A stretch of DNA of 64,000 nucleotides from NCBI RefSeq assembly GCF_947498515.1, contig NZ_CANMKO010000001.1, positions 1 through 64,000 of the forward strand. The letters are read 5' to 3'. This document shows, in pieces, positions 1 through 7,964 of the stretch (within the stretch, counting starts at the first letter, position 1; each line of letters starts with the position of its first letter). Made by a program: the position numbers and the translations under genes. This stretch comes from an uncultured Pelagimonas sp. (GTDB lineage Bacteria; Pseudomonadota; Alphaproteobacteria; Rhodobacterales; Rhodobacteraceae). The notes under the pieces were generated by a model, which saw only the letters and a list, made by a program, of their open reading frames with translations, was not told where the DNA came from and ran no database searches.

Positions 1-564
1 GACCAGCCGTTCCTGATGCCGATCGAAGACGTGTTCTCGATCTCGGGTCGTGGTACTGTTGTGACCGGCCGTGTTGAACGTGGCGTGATCAATGTTGGCG
101 ACACCATTGAAATCGTTGGCATTAAAGACACCACCACCACCACCTGTACCGGTGTTGAAATGTTCCGCAAGCTGCTTGATCGCGGTGAGGCTGGCGACAA
201 CATCGGCGCATTGCTGCGTGGTATCGACCGTGAAGCGGTTGAGCGTGGTCAGGTTCTGTGCGCGCCAGGTTCCGTGAACCCGCACACCAAGTTCGAAGCT
301 GAGGTCTACATCCTGACCAAAGAAGAAGGTGGCCGTCACACGCCATTCTTCGCGAACTACCGTCCACAGTTCTACTTCCGTACAACGGACGTGACCGGCA
401 CCGTAACTCTGCCTGAAGGCACAGAAATGGTCATGCCAGGCGACAACCTGAAGTTCGGCGTTGAGCTGATCGCCCCAATCGCCATGGAAGATGGCCTGCG
501 CTTCGCGATCCGCGAAGGCGGCCGCACCGTTGGTTCGGGTGTTGTTTCCAAAATCGTCGAGTAA
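1..564 (+). CDS. tuf: Elongation factor Tu, C-terminal part (5'-truncated by window)
   Basis: This is the last 187 residues of EF-Tu, the GTPase that delivers aminoacyl-tRNA to the ribosome. The frame is open from base 1, so the start codon and the GTP-binding domain lie outside the window. What remains is domain 2 (the [12 protein letters not shown] stretch near residues 15-30 of the fragment) and domain 3, ending in KIVE. It lies ahead of rpsJ as in the str/S10 arrangement of proteobacteria, but two terminators and a small opposite-strand gene separate it from rpsJ, so it is not cotranscribed with the S10 genes by simple read-through. Alphaproteobacteria often carry two tuf copies; which one this is cannot be told. 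Confidence 0.97.
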   Translation, partial: DQPFLMPIEDVFSISGRGTVVTGRVERGVINVGDTIEIVGIKDTTTTTCTGVEMFRKLLDRGEAGDNIGALLRGIDREAVERGQVLCAPGSVNPHTKFEAEVYILTKEEGGRHTPFFANYRPQFYFRTTDVTGTVTLPEGTEMVMPGDNLKFGVELIAPIAMEDGLRFAIREGGRTVGSGVVSKIVE

Positions 565-638
565 CAGCTCTGCTGTTGCCGGGTGACAGGGTTTCAGGCC
601 TTCGGCCTGACCGTCCCGAAACCCCTAGAGACCAAGAA

Positions 639-665
639 GGGCGTTCCAATCGGAGCGCCCTTTTT
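639..665 (+). terminator. Rho-independent terminator after tuf
   Basis: A nine-base-pair stem (GGGCGTTCC against GGAGCGCCC, with one G-U pair) and a four-base loop is followed directly by a run of T. It lies 75 bases after the tuf stop and would end the str-operon transcript. Confidence 0.85.
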
Positions 666-679
666 CTATGCCACCCCCC

Positions 680-716
680 AACAAAAACAAAACCGCCCTC
701 AAGCAAAGGGCGGTTT
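680..716 (-). terminator. Terminator for the minus-strand small gene
   Basis: Read on the minus strand, AAACCGCCC pairs with GGGCGGTT around a nine-base loop, followed by a T-rich tail. It lies just beyond the stop of the small secreted protein at 763-1023 and faces the tuf terminator, giving a back-to-back pair. Confidence 0.7.
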
Positions 717-762
717 GGTGGGGCTAAAGGGGGGCTGGTCTGACTAACGCGGCCCGCTTTAT

Positions 763-1023
763 TTAAAAGGACAGATCAACAGTCGGCGGACGCCCCAAGT
801 TGGACTTACGCACGATATTACGGATGGCGTTGCGTTTATCGCCTTCGCTTTTGGGGCCGTAATAAATCATGTGAATGCGGGATTTGTCGTTGGTGGTCAG
901 GTTTGACAGATCCTCGGACGGGACGAAATGTCGGATGTCATTCTCAATGTCTGCGCTCGCAGTGGTCGCGCTGACCGCGGCGGCCAAAAGGGCAGTAGAC
1001 ACTAAAAGCTTGGCAAAATGCAT
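763..1023 (-). CDS. Small exported protein of unknown function (86 aa)
   Basis: The protein begins with a typical signal peptide (MHFAKLLVSTALLAAAVSA, cleavage likely after TASA near residue 24), leaving a mature chain of about 62 residues that is basic towards its end and has no cysteine. A longer frame runs upstream to 1383, but the start at 1023 is chosen because a strong AGGAGG lies seven bases before it and the signal peptide begins there. I do not recognise the family. It is transcribed away from the S10 operon from the same intergenic region and has its own terminator, so it is probably a single-gene unit acting in the periplasm. Confidence 0.7.
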   Translation of the reverse strand: MHFAKLLVSTALLAAAVSATTASADIENDIRHFVPSEDLSNLTTNDKSRIHMIYYGPKSEGDKRNAIRNIVRKSNLGRPPTVDLSF

Positions 1024-1173
1024 CGGGCGGCCTCCTGTTTCAAGGGTTCTGAAACTGTTATATGGCACTTTTTGCGTGATGTTCAATTTTCGAACGGATG
1101 TTGGTTGCAGACCGGCTGTGACCTGCCTGTTTTCGGGCTGGCCTTCGGTGTGTACGAAATGCGCTATTTCCTC

Positions 1174-1202
1174 TTGCCACAAGGGTGATACCCCTGTATT
1201 TC
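1174..1202 (+). promoter_or_regulatory. Candidate sigma-70 promoter of the S10 operon
   Basis: TTGCCA and TATTTC are spaced by exactly 17 bases, about 120 bases before rpsJ. The spacing and -35 match sigma-70 usage and resemble the candidate promoter before rpmC (22685). The -10 is only moderate, so this is a proposal from sequence alone. Confidence 0.4.
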
Positions 1203-1227
1203 GCGCGAGTTCCCTAGTGGAATAGCG

Positions 1228-1247
1228 CGGCGGGGTGATTCCCGCCG
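1228..1247 (+). promoter_or_regulatory. Hairpin in the rpsJ leader
   Basis: CGGCGGG pairs with CCCGCCG around a six-base loop, followed by TTTGGG. It falls between the candidate promoter and rpsJ, where ribosomal-protein or attenuation control of the S10 operon could act. The tail is too short in T to call a terminator. Confidence 0.45.
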
Positions 1248-1319
1248 TTTGGGTTCGATGAGGGTTTGCGATGGTCGCTTGTCCTCCTCTCAACTCCAAT
1301 GCCAATAAAAGGCTGTTCA

Positions 1320-1625
1320 ATGAACCAGAACATCCGTATCCGGCTGAAGGCGTTTGATTATCGCGTTCTTGATGCTTCCACACAGGAAATCGTCAACACC
1401 GCCAAACGTACCGGTGCCACGGTCCGCGGTCCTATCCCGCTGCCGAACAAAATCGAAAAATTCACCGTTCTGCGTGGTCCACACGTAAACAAGAAGTCGC
1501 GTGACCAGTTCGAGATCCGTACGCACAAGCGTATGCTCGACATCGTCGACCCGACTCCTCAGACCGTTGATGCCCTGATGAAACTCGACCTCGCCGCCGG
1601 CGTTGACGTCGAGATCAAAGTATAA
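1320..1625 (+). CDS. rpsJ: 30S ribosomal protein S10
   Basis: S10 (101 aa) is a small-subunit head protein and also the NusE partner in transcription antitermination. The start [15 protein letters not shown] matches the family N-terminus; an in-frame upstream extension to 1266 carries no homology and is left out. The long extended loop (GPIPLP) and the [19 protein letters not shown] end are intact. A weak AAAGG serves as ribosome binding site. It is the first gene of rpsJ-rplC-rplD-rplW. Confidence 0.97.
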   Translation: MNQNIRIRLKAFDYRVLDASTQEIVNTAKRTGATVRGPIPLPNKIEKFTVLRGPHVNKKSRDQFEIRTHKRMLDIVDPTPQTVDALMKLDLAAGVDVEIKV

Positions 1626-1634
1626 GGGGTTATC

Positions 1635-2354
1635 ATGCGCTCTGGTATTATCGCAAAGAAAGTCGGGATGACTCGCGTCTTCATGGAAGATGGCAAGCAG
1701 ATCCCAGTGACTGTTCTGCAACTCGAAAACCTGCAAGTTGTTGCTCAGCGTACCGCTGAGGAGCATGGCTACACAGCTGTTCAGCTGGGTGCCGGTGCAG
1801 CCAAAGCAAAACGCACCTCCAAAGCCATGCGTGGTCACTTCGCCAAGGCGAATGTTGAACCCAAGCGCAAGGTTGCGGAATTCCGCGTTGCTCCTGAGAA
1901 CCTGATCGAAGTGGGTGCGGAAATCACCGCAGAACACTACAACGAGGGCCAGTACGTTGACGTATCCGGTATCTCGATCGGTAAAGGTTTTGCTGGCGGC
2001 ATGAAGCGTTGGAACTTTGGCGGTCTGCGCGCGACACACGGTGTCTCGATCAGCCACCGTTCGCACGGTTCCACTGGTCAGTGTCAGAACCCCGGTAAGG
2101 TTTTCAAAGGCAAGAAAATGGCCGGTCACATGGGTGCTGCCCGTGTAACCACTCAGAACCTTCAGGTTGTGAAGACTGACGCGGATCGCGGCATCATCAT
2201 GATCAAAGGCGCTGTTCCTGGCTCCAAAGGTGGCTGGGTCACTCTGAAAGACGCCGTGAAAAAGCCGCTGCCGAATGACGTGCCAACTCCGGCCGCTATT
2301 CGCGCAACCGAAGCTCCGGCAGTAGAAGCTCCTGCCGAAGGAGGTGACGCATGA
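1635..2354 (+). CDS. rplC: 50S ribosomal protein L3
   Basis: L3 (239 aa) is an early-assembling 23S rRNA-binding protein that reaches into the peptidyl transferase centre. The start [16 protein letters not shown] and the loop with [15 protein letters not shown] and HRSHGSTGQ are present. The C-terminus carries an Ala/Pro/Glu-rich tail of about 25 residues ([24 protein letters not shown] region) beyond the E. coli length. It starts nine bases after rpsJ with AAGGGG ahead, and its stop overlaps the rplD start by four bases. Confidence 0.97.
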   Translation: MRSGIIAKKVGMTRVFMEDGKQIPVTVLQLENLQVVAQRTAEEHGYTAVQLGAGAAKAKRTSKAMRGHFAKANVEPKRKVAEFRVAPENLIEVGAEITAEHYNEGQYVDVSGISIGKGFAGGMKRWNFGGLRATHGVSISHRSHGSTGQCQNPGKVFKGKKMAGHMGAARVTTQNLQVVKTDADRGIIMIKGAVPGSKGGWVTLKDAVKKPLPNDVPTPAAIRATEAPAVEAPAEGGDA

Positions 2355-2968
2355 AACTTGATGTGATCAAACTCGACGGCGCAACAGCTGGTTCTGTTGA
2401 TCTGGACGAAGCACTGTTTGGTGTTGAGCCTCGTGCTGACATCCTGCACCGCGTCGTGCGCTGGCAGCGTAACAACGCTCAGGCCGGGACCCACAAGGTC
2501 AAGACCCGCAGCGAAGTGAGCTACTCCAAGAAGAAGATCTATCGCCAAAAAGGCACCGGTGGCGCACGTCACGGGTCCCGTAACGCGCCGATCTTCCGCA
2601 AAGGTGGTATCTACAAGGGTCCAACACCGCGTTCGCACGGTCACGACCTGCAGAAGAAAGTCCGCGCTTTGGGCCTGAAAATGGCACTGTCCGCTAAGGC
2701 CGCAAACGGTTCGCTGGTTGTGATCGAGGACGCCGCCACAGACGGCAAAACCAAGACATTGGCCAATCAGGTCAAAGCCTTGGGCTGGAAGCGTGCGCTG
2801 GTCATCGATGGGGCTTCGGTTAACGAAGACTTCCTGAAGGCCGCTCGCAACATCGAAGGTCTGGACATTCTGCCAACCATCGGTGCCAACGTTTATGACA
2901 TCCTCAAGCGTGACACTCTCGTGCTCACCAAAGCAGGTGTCGAAGCACTGGAGGCTCGCCTGAAATGA
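2351..2968 (+). CDS. rplD: 50S ribosomal protein L4
   Basis: L4 (205 aa) lines the exit tunnel and, in E. coli, represses its own S10 operon. The conserved central loop ([22 protein letters not shown] type) is complete. A near-perfect AAGGAGGTGA lies inside the end of rplC, and the ATG overlaps the rplC stop (ATGA), so the two are translationally coupled. The stop overlaps rplW in the same way. Whether L4 autoregulates here is not visible in the sequence. Confidence 0.97.
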   Translation: MKLDVIKLDGATAGSVDLDEALFGVEPRADILHRVVRWQRNNAQAGTHKVKTRSEVSYSKKKIYRQKGTGGARHGSRNAPIFRKGGIYKGPTPRSHGHDLQKKVRALGLKMALSAKAANGSLVVIEDAATDGKTKTLANQVKALGWKRALVIDGASVNEDFLKAARNIEGLDILPTIGANVYDILKRDTLVLTKAGVEALEARLK

Positions 2969-3261
2969 GCGCGAAAGCACAACACTACGACATCGTTCGC
3001 AAGCCGATCGTAACCGAAAAAACCACAATGGCATCCGAGAACGGTGCGGTGGTTTTCGAAGTCGCTATCGACAGCAACAAGCCACAGATCAAAGAAGCTG
3101 TTGAAGCTCTCTTTGGTGTGAAGGTGAAGGCGGTTAACACCACCATCACCAAAGGTAAGGTCAAGCGTTTCAAAGGCACCACCGGTCGCCGCAAAGACGT
3201 TAAGAAAGCCTATGTCACCCTCGAAGAGGGCAACACCATCGACGTGACCACAGGTCTCTAA
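2965..3261 (+). CDS. rplW: 50S ribosomal protein L23
   Basis: L23 (98 aa) surrounds the tunnel exit and docks trigger factor and SRP. Family hallmarks are [12 protein letters not shown] at the start and the basic [24 protein letters not shown] segment. It overlaps rplD by four bases. In most bacteria rplB follows immediately; here a strong terminator follows and rplB lies about 9 kb downstream, so L23 ends its transcript. Confidence 0.97.
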   Translation: MSAKAQHYDIVRKPIVTEKTTMASENGAVVFEVAIDSNKPQIKEAVEALFGVKVKAVNTTITKGKVKRFKGTTGRRKDVKKAYVTLEEGNTIDVTTGL

Positions 3262-3285
3262 GCTGGTTTGACAGTTCTATTGAAA

Positions 3286-3315
3286 AGGCCCTCGGTGAAA
3301 ACCGGGGGCCTTTTT
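3286..3315 (+). terminator. Strong terminator ending the rpsJ-rplW block
   Basis: AGGCCCTCGGT pairs with ACCGGGGGCCT around GAAA, followed by T's. It closes the first ribosomal block. The sequence closely resembles the terminator after the aquaporin gene (4133-4162). Confidence 0.9.
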
Positions 3316-3417
3316 GCATTGGGGGCGCCGGGTGAGTGATCACTTGGGCAATTCCCCTTATGTTTTCTCCCTTTAGATAAGATGTTTCCGGTCAGTATCT
3401 TTTGTGGTGAGGGACAG

Positions 3418-4101
3418 ATGAACAAGTTAGTCGCAGAATTTTTGGGGACGTTTACACTGGTTTTGATCGGCTGCGGTGCGGCTGTGATTGCCGGGGCGGA
3501 CATAGGTTTAACCGGCATTAGCTTTGCCTTCGGCTTGGCTTTGATCAGCATGGCCTATGGTATTGGCGCGGTGTCTGGGTGCCATATCAACCCGGCGGTG
3601 TCGCTCGGAATGGTGGCGGCAGGGCGGATGACCATGGGCGAGGCGGCGGGCTACATCGTTGCACAGATCGCAGGGGGGATTGCCGGTGCTGCCGTGTTGT
3701 TGGTAATCGCGTCCGGCAAGGCGGACTATTCGGTCGCGGCCAACGGCCTAGGTCAAAATGGCTGGGGTGCTGGCTATCTTGGGGAATACAGCGTCACCGC
3801 TGCTTTCGTTTTTGAAGCGGTCGCTACGTTCCTGTTTTTGATTGTTATTCTGGGTTCAACCGGCGCGGGTGCGCCGACGCAATTGGCCGGTCTGGCCATT
3901 GGCCTGTCCCTTGTTGCCATTCACTTGGTGGGCATCAACGTGACCGGGGTTTCGGTCAATCCGGCCCGCTCCATCGGTCCGGCTTTGTTTGTGGGTGCAG
4001 GGGCGATTTCACAGCTCTGGCTGTTCATTGTCGCACCGATCTTAGGGGCGATTGCAGCGGGGCTTTTGTTTCGCAGCGGGCTGCTGTCGGGCGAAGACTG
4101 A
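3418..4101 (+). CDS. aqpZ: Aquaporin Z-type water channel
   Basis: A 227-residue MIP-family channel, close to the AqpZ length of about 230. Both half-helix motifs are visible: INPAVS in the first half (GCHINPAVSLG) and VNPARS in the second (SVNPARSIGPALF), within six hydrophobic helices. The start at 3418 is preceded by GAGGGA; an upstream in-frame extension to 3382 is not needed. It works in the inner membrane and passes water rapidly during osmotic change. It has its own terminators on both sides and no operon partner, and sits where rplB would normally follow rplW. Confidence 0.93.
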   Translation: MNKLVAEFLGTFTLVLIGCGAAVIAGADIGLTGISFAFGLALISMAYGIGAVSGCHINPAVSLGMVAAGRMTMGEAAGYIVAQIAGGIAGAAVLLVIASGKADYSVAANGLGQNGWGAGYLGEYSVTAAFVFEAVATFLFLIVILGSTGAGAPTQLAGLAIGLSLVAIHLVGINVTGVSVNPARSIGPALFVGAGAISQLWLFIVAPILGAIAAGLLFRSGLLSGED

Positions 4102-4132
4102 CGTGTCGCCTTGATAGGTGATATGAGAGCTG

Positions 4133-4162
4133 AGGCCCTTGGTGTAAACCGAGGGCCTTTTT
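4133..4162 (+). terminator. Terminator after aqpZ
   Basis: AGGCCCTTGGT pairs with ACCGAGGGCCT around GTAA, then T's. It is almost the same sequence as the rplW terminator about 850 bases upstream, so aqpZ lies between near-copies of one terminator. Confidence 0.9.
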
Positions 4163-4172
4163 GGTTGCACTG

Positions 4173-4913
4173 TCAGCTGACAAATACTTCGTAGAGCAGT
4201 TTCAGTGAGACGACGGCGAGGGCGATCTCAATGATAAGAAAGAAGATTTTCTCGGGAAGGAGCCGTGAGACAAACGCCCCACTGCCCGCGCCAGCAAGCG
4301 CAAATGGAGCGAGCCAGAGTGCTTGAACGGAGCTGTCCCAGGTAATTTGTCCGGCAAGGATAAAGGGCGGGACTTTCATTAGGTTGATGGCGGTAAACAG
4401 GATCGTTGTGGTGCCAAGATACACCATCTTATCAAGGCGTTGCGGTAGAACGTAGGCTTGATAAGGCGGGCCGCCCGCGTGGGAAATATAGCTGGTGAGA
4501 CCGGCAAGCGTGCCCCAAAAAACACCGCGCGGAATGTCGGCGGGCTTGGCGGGGATATCCTGTTTGGACAAACGCCCACGCAGAGATTTTGCGAGATAAA
4601 ACAAGCCGATAAGGGCGACCAAAAGTTTAACCGCATCTCCGGAGACATAGGAGACAGAGGTGAAACCAATTACAATACCAACGACCGATGCGGGCAAAAG
4701 GATTTTCAAGTTTCGAACGGAAAATGCTTTGCGAAACAGGTAGATAGCATAGAGGTCCGCGACGATATAGATCGGCAACAAAAGGCCCGCAGCTTGGGCT
4801 GGATCCATAAAGAGCGACATAAGCGGCACGGAGAGCATCGCGATCATTGGGACGCCGCCTTTGGAGAGCCCCATCAAGAACGCCGCCAGCCCGGCCACAA
4901 TCCAGTATTCCAT
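4173..4913 (-). CDS. TauE/SafE (TSUP) family membrane transporter
   Basis: This 246-residue protein has seven to eight predicted membrane helices and the TSUP signature near the start (GLSKGGVPMIAML) together with the repeated half near YISHAGGPPYQAYVLPQ. Members export or import sulfite, sulfoacetate or related small organosulfur anions across the inner membrane; the substrate here cannot be read from sequence. It is convergent with aqpZ and shares the intergenic terminator region. The ATG at 4913 follows AAGGGATGA. No sulfur-metabolism gene lies alongside, so its role is open. Confidence 0.85.
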   Translation of the reverse strand: MEYWIVAGLAAFLMGLSKGGVPMIAMLSVPLMSLFMDPAQAAGLLLPIYIVADLYAIYLFRKAFSVRNLKILLPASVVGIVIGFTSVSYVSGDAVKLLVALIGLFYLAKSLRGRLSKQDIPAKPADIPRGVFWGTLAGLTSYISHAGGPPYQAYVLPQRLDKMVYLGTTTILFTAINLMKVPPFILAGQITWDSSVQALWLAPFALAGAGSGAFVSRLLPEKIFFLIIEIALAVVSLKLLYEVFVS

Positions 4914-5459
4914 GTCATCCCTTTGCCTAGGCGTGATGCGGGGTGAGACACAGTCTGTCGCCCGCAGATGCGGTGATACCCGCTTCGCTAGGGGAAGGCA
5001 AAACGTGCGTATTGGGGCTATAGGGGCAGGGTGCTCAATTTGGTACTTTGACGGCGTGCGCCTTGTTAACCATGGGGATTTAAGCGCTTGTTAACCGCCA
5101 ATCGGTGCAAAACGATGCACGTTTGGGGGAGACAGGGGAGGCCTGATCCGGGGCCCCAGATCAAGGATTTTGTCCAATCAGTAGGATTCGCGGCGCGTTT
5201 TGGGGAGATTGGGTGTCGGTGATGAGGAGGAGAGGAAACGCGATGATTTTCCAGATCACGTTGGCGTGAGCTGAGGCGGAATGCCGCAATTTGGGGATGA
5301 AACGGAAAGGTGTCCGCTGAGCGCAGGTTGCGGGCTTTGTATAGTTACACAGCCGGCCCTACGTCTCAGAGACGATGAAACAAGTTACTGCGGCCCGTCG
5401 AAGAAGCATTCCCGGTACCGGCCAATCAACCTGACCGGAAGGTCATCAAAAATGTCGTT
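4914..5459. other. Gene-free stretch, 546 bases
   Basis: No frame here looks coding. It should contain the promoter of the TSUP gene (reading leftward) and the 3' end of the trmL transcript. A purine-rich GAGGAGGAGAGGAAAC followed by a short ATG frame (eight codons) is visible near 5225-5270, but nothing supports it as a gene. Confidence 0.5.
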
Positions 5460-5933
5460 TCAAAGCGACAGCTGATCACGCATGGCCTGATAAACAACCG
5501 CAGTCGCGACATTCGCCAAATTGAGCGACCTCACACGTGTATCGAGCATGGGTAAACTGTAGGTTCGATCTTCCATCCCATTCAGTATCGCCTCTGGCAA
5601 GCCTTTTGATTCACAGCCAAAGATCAAGTAGGCGTCCTTTGGGTAGGTCGGATCATAGACGGTCTGAGAGCCGTGTTCTTCAAAGAAAAACATGTTGTCT
5701 TGGGCAGGTTTACGTTCTGCCAAAAAGCTCTCCCAGTTGTCGTATTCGGTCAGGTTTATGTATTGCCAATAATCGGTTCCAGCCCGCCGAACTGCCTTTT
5801 CATCTATGGAAAACCCATACGGTTTTATGAGTATCAATTCCAAGTTCAAAGCGACACATGTGCGCCCAATGGCACCTGTATTGTAAGGAATTTCAGGGGT
5901 TACCAATACCATTTTCATGCAAGGAGCAGCCAT
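5460..5933 (-). CDS. trmL: tRNA (cytidine/uridine-34 2'-O)-methyltransferase TrmL
   Basis: A 157-residue single-domain SPOUT methyltransferase. Three SpoU motifs are seen: EIPYNTGAIGRTC near residues 14-26, FGCESKGLP near 105-113, and SLNLANVATAVVYQ near 135-148, which forms the S-adenosylmethionine-binding trefoil knot. TrmL methylates the ribose of the wobble base in tRNA-Leu isoacceptors as a homodimer. The start is uncertain: ATG codons at 5933, 5918 and 5912 are all possible and none has a good ribosome binding site. Its base composition is more AT-rich than the ribosomal genes around it, and it borders the accessory island. Confidence 0.88.
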   Translation of the reverse strand: MAAPCMKMVLVTPEIPYNTGAIGRTCVALNLELILIKPYGFSIDEKAVRRAGTDYWQYINLTEYDNWESFLAERKPAQDNMFFFEEHGSQTVYDPTYPKDAYLIFGCESKGLPEAILNGMEDRTYSLPMLDTRVRSLNLANVATAVVYQAMRDQLSL

Positions 5934-6416
5934 GGAGGATATGAACTTTCACAAATAAGGGACGATCTTGAATGCTCGTGCATCAGCTTTGGTACCTACG
6001 CAACCATTCTTTTGAGCGGGGCGGCAAGAAAGAGCATGCGGCCTAGGTGCTTTGTGCTTGTGGCGAAGCTGGCATGGCGTCCAAAACGAATGTCTAGGAA
6101 GAGCGGGCTGCGGATGGTAGGCGGCTAGCTGGAGCAGGTTGGCCCAAGCCTCCACGCGGTCAAGTTGACCGCAATGGCAGTAATGCGCAGGTAGTGAGCT
6201 TTGCAAAGTCTGTGACTCATTGTCCACGATGCGGGACTCTGCCTCCGTTCAAAGGTTCTGAATAAATGACTGGTTTATCGAATCGAGGTCTTCAAAAAAT
6301 CCTAGCATTTTCATCATCGACTGTTCCGAAAAACGTCCGACCCACCCCCAAATAGCAGACTGCAGCGAACCGAACACCACTTAGCAAAAAATTCCACACT
6401 TTCCCGCTACGACCCC
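5934..6416. other. Gene-free stretch with possible decayed sequence, 483 bases
   Basis: No frame is convincingly coding. A minus-strand frame at 5949-6227 is open but has no ribosome binding site or recognisable domain. The 11-base string TTTGCAAAGTC at 6200-6210 recurs at 9687-9697, beyond the other end of the sensor-kinase/RES operon. The RES gene lacks an obvious terminator here. Confidence 0.4.
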
Positions 6417-7067
6417 TTAAGGATGCCAATTCGGATAGACGGGCCGAAATGCAACGCCCACTTGGGTCGCTGATGATGTGTAAAGCAGGCCTGTGTTTTG
6501 CTTTAGAAACAAACCTTCATACGCGATGACGACAGCTGGTGCCCGTGTGGGCAAAGCGGTGTCGCGAAATATCGGTATGTTCACACCTTGATTTCGCCGA
6601 GCAGAAGGGGCCGAAATGTACTCGAGCTCATCCGCAAGGCACTCGTCGGATACTTTGTGGCAATGCTCATATTGCTCAGGATCCGGATTTGTAAGTTCAG
6701 GGTGGTACAGCGGAGCCGAAGTATAGTCCCTGTTCTTTCCATCTACATGAAACTCGAACTCCAACACGTCGACGCTTGCAGGCGGATTTGGTTTTTTGAA
6801 GTAGAGCTGGTTGACCCAGTACCCTTTTTCAAAGACCGCTGTTTCGACCTGTGTGGACGTATAGGCTACACCTACATTTCCTCTGGAATACCGTGTCTTT
6901 GACCCGTGGCTAAAGACGTAGTCTAGGTTGCTCCATGCCTCGATTTCCAGAGGATCATCGATGTCGCCCGGATTGGCGAAATCGTCATCTAGGTCATATT
7001 TCGCCAGTTCGTCAGGGTCTGGCCGCCCGCTGACGCGAAAGACCTTTCGTCCAGGTGTTTTGAGCAT
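6417..7067 (-). CDS. RES-domain protein, putative NAD+-consuming toxin
   Basis: A 216-residue RES-domain protein. Visible family features are an N-terminal strand (KVFRVSG, residues 8-14), the Arg-containing strand and YTS segment (TRYSRGNVGVAYTSTQ, 58-73), the Glu in TAVFE (E80), and the late Ser loop SAPSARRNQGVN (S155, residues 152-163), which together give the Arg/Glu/Ser trio that names the fold. Characterised RES toxins (MbcT, ParT, Xre-RES pairs) destroy NAD+ or use it for ADP-ribosylation. It is the last gene of a three-gene operon, two bases after the stop of the antitoxin-like gene, with no strong ribosome binding site, so it is likely translationally coupled. Toxicity and activity are inferred. 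Confidence 0.72.
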   Translation of the reverse strand: MLKTPGRKVFRVSGRPDPDELAKYDLDDDFANPGDIDDPLEIEAWSNLDYVFSHGSKTRYSRGNVGVAYTSTQVETAVFEKGYWVNQLYFKKPNPPASVDVLEFEFHVDGKNRDYTSAPLYHPELTNPDPEQYEHCHKVSDECLADELEYISAPSARRNQGVNIPIFRDTALPTRAPAVVIAYEGLFLKQNTGLLYTSSATQVGVAFRPVYPNWHP

Positions 7068-7069
7068 GT

Positions 7070-7957
7070 TCAGAGGGCCTTTGCTGCGATCGCTGCGACA
7101 TCGGACAATTGGCCCAAATCGCTAGATAGTATCATGTTCCAAGGCGAGCGATTTCGGAGATGCTCTTCAGGTGCCTTCAGCCAACTGACATCGTTTTCAA
7201 TCGACACTCGCCCTTTGTAGATCGTCAGCAAAGCTCTCTTGATCGTTCGGATCGCACGGGCCCTGCGCAACATGTCGTAGTTCACATTTTCGAGCAGATC
7301 CGCGTGGACATGGTCCCAATCGGCCGCGTCACGGTCAGGCCAACCCAAGCACGCCATCATTTTGGAGCGGTCTTCACCCATCCATTCAGAGAGTATCAAG
7401 ACAGCGCTTCTGACTTCGCGGACGTATTTCTCATGTTCCTGTTCATCGATCACAACCTCGATCTCAGCGGGGAACAGTCCGTGCGCATCTGCGTCAGCTA
7501 CATAAGGCGGGAGCGTTTGTGCGAAATCATCGAGCTCTCTTTTTGAGAGATAGCTTCGCACATAGCGACGACGAAGAGCGGTCTCGATATCATCATTTGT
7601 CCCAGGCTCGAAATCAACCAGACTTAACAAGTGAACTTCTACATCAACCCCTTTTGGCAAAAGGTCTGGCAGAGCACCACGCGCCAACGCAAGTCCTACG
7701 TTAGATCCATTATCCGTTTCAACTTCAGGTAACTCAATTTCCGCTAGGTTCGTCACACTTGGGTTGTGTTGGTCAAGGTAAACCCGACTGCCGACAGAAA
7801 GCAGCGTAAGCTCTCGCCTCAACGCTTTGAGATCTTCTACAACAATTGTGTCGTATCCGCGCCGCTTTGCGACCTCGACATGATCTGCGATTTCTCCCGG
7901 TACATTGTCATAAAATAGAGCCGTCGGGGCCGTGGAAGCAAAAAGTGTTTGTGCCAT
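7070..7957 (-). CDS. Receiver-like / DUF2384 (MbcA-ParS type) fusion, putative antitoxin
   Basis: A 295-residue two-part protein. Residues 10-115 read like a response-regulator receiver: a first strand ending in Asp (ALFYDNVPG, D17), a third strand with the phospho-acceptor position (RVYLDQHNP, D62), then DNGSNVGLALARGAL and a fourth strand HLLSLVDF. Residues about 180-295 match the DUF2384 antitoxin fold: a helix-rich region, then VSWLKAPEEHLRNRSPWNMI and a terminal helix. In known RES modules a DUF2384 protein, usually with a Xre HTH in front, blocks the toxin active site with its C-terminus. It starts seven bases after the kinase stop, with TAAGG overlapping that stop. The receiver assignment is inference from motif order. 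Confidence 0.65.
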   Translation of the reverse strand: MAQTLFASTAPTALFYDNVPGEIADHVEVAKRRGYDTIVVEDLKALRRELTLLSVGSRVYLDQHNPSVTNLAEIELPEVETDNGSNVGLALARGALPDLLPKGVDVEVHLLSLVDFEPGTNDDIETALRRRYVRSYLSKRELDDFAQTLPPYVADADAHGLFPAEIEVVIDEQEHEKYVREVRSAVLILSEWMGEDRSKMMACLGWPDRDAADWDHVHADLLENVNYDMLRRARAIRTIKRALLTIYKGRVSIENDVSWLKAPEEHLRNRSPWNMILSSDLGQLSDVAAIAAKAL

Positions 7958-7964
7958 ATAAACC

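Noticed and set aside
1317-3034. Long minus-strand ORFs opposite rplC and rplD (270 and 290 codons)
   Set aside because: They mirror strongly biased ribosomal codon use and have no recognisable domain; shadows of the plus-strand genes.
5949-6227. Minus-strand ORF of 92 codons beside trmL
   Set aside because: Open and Cys/His-containing, but without a ribosome binding site or known domain; treated as part of a decayed stretch.
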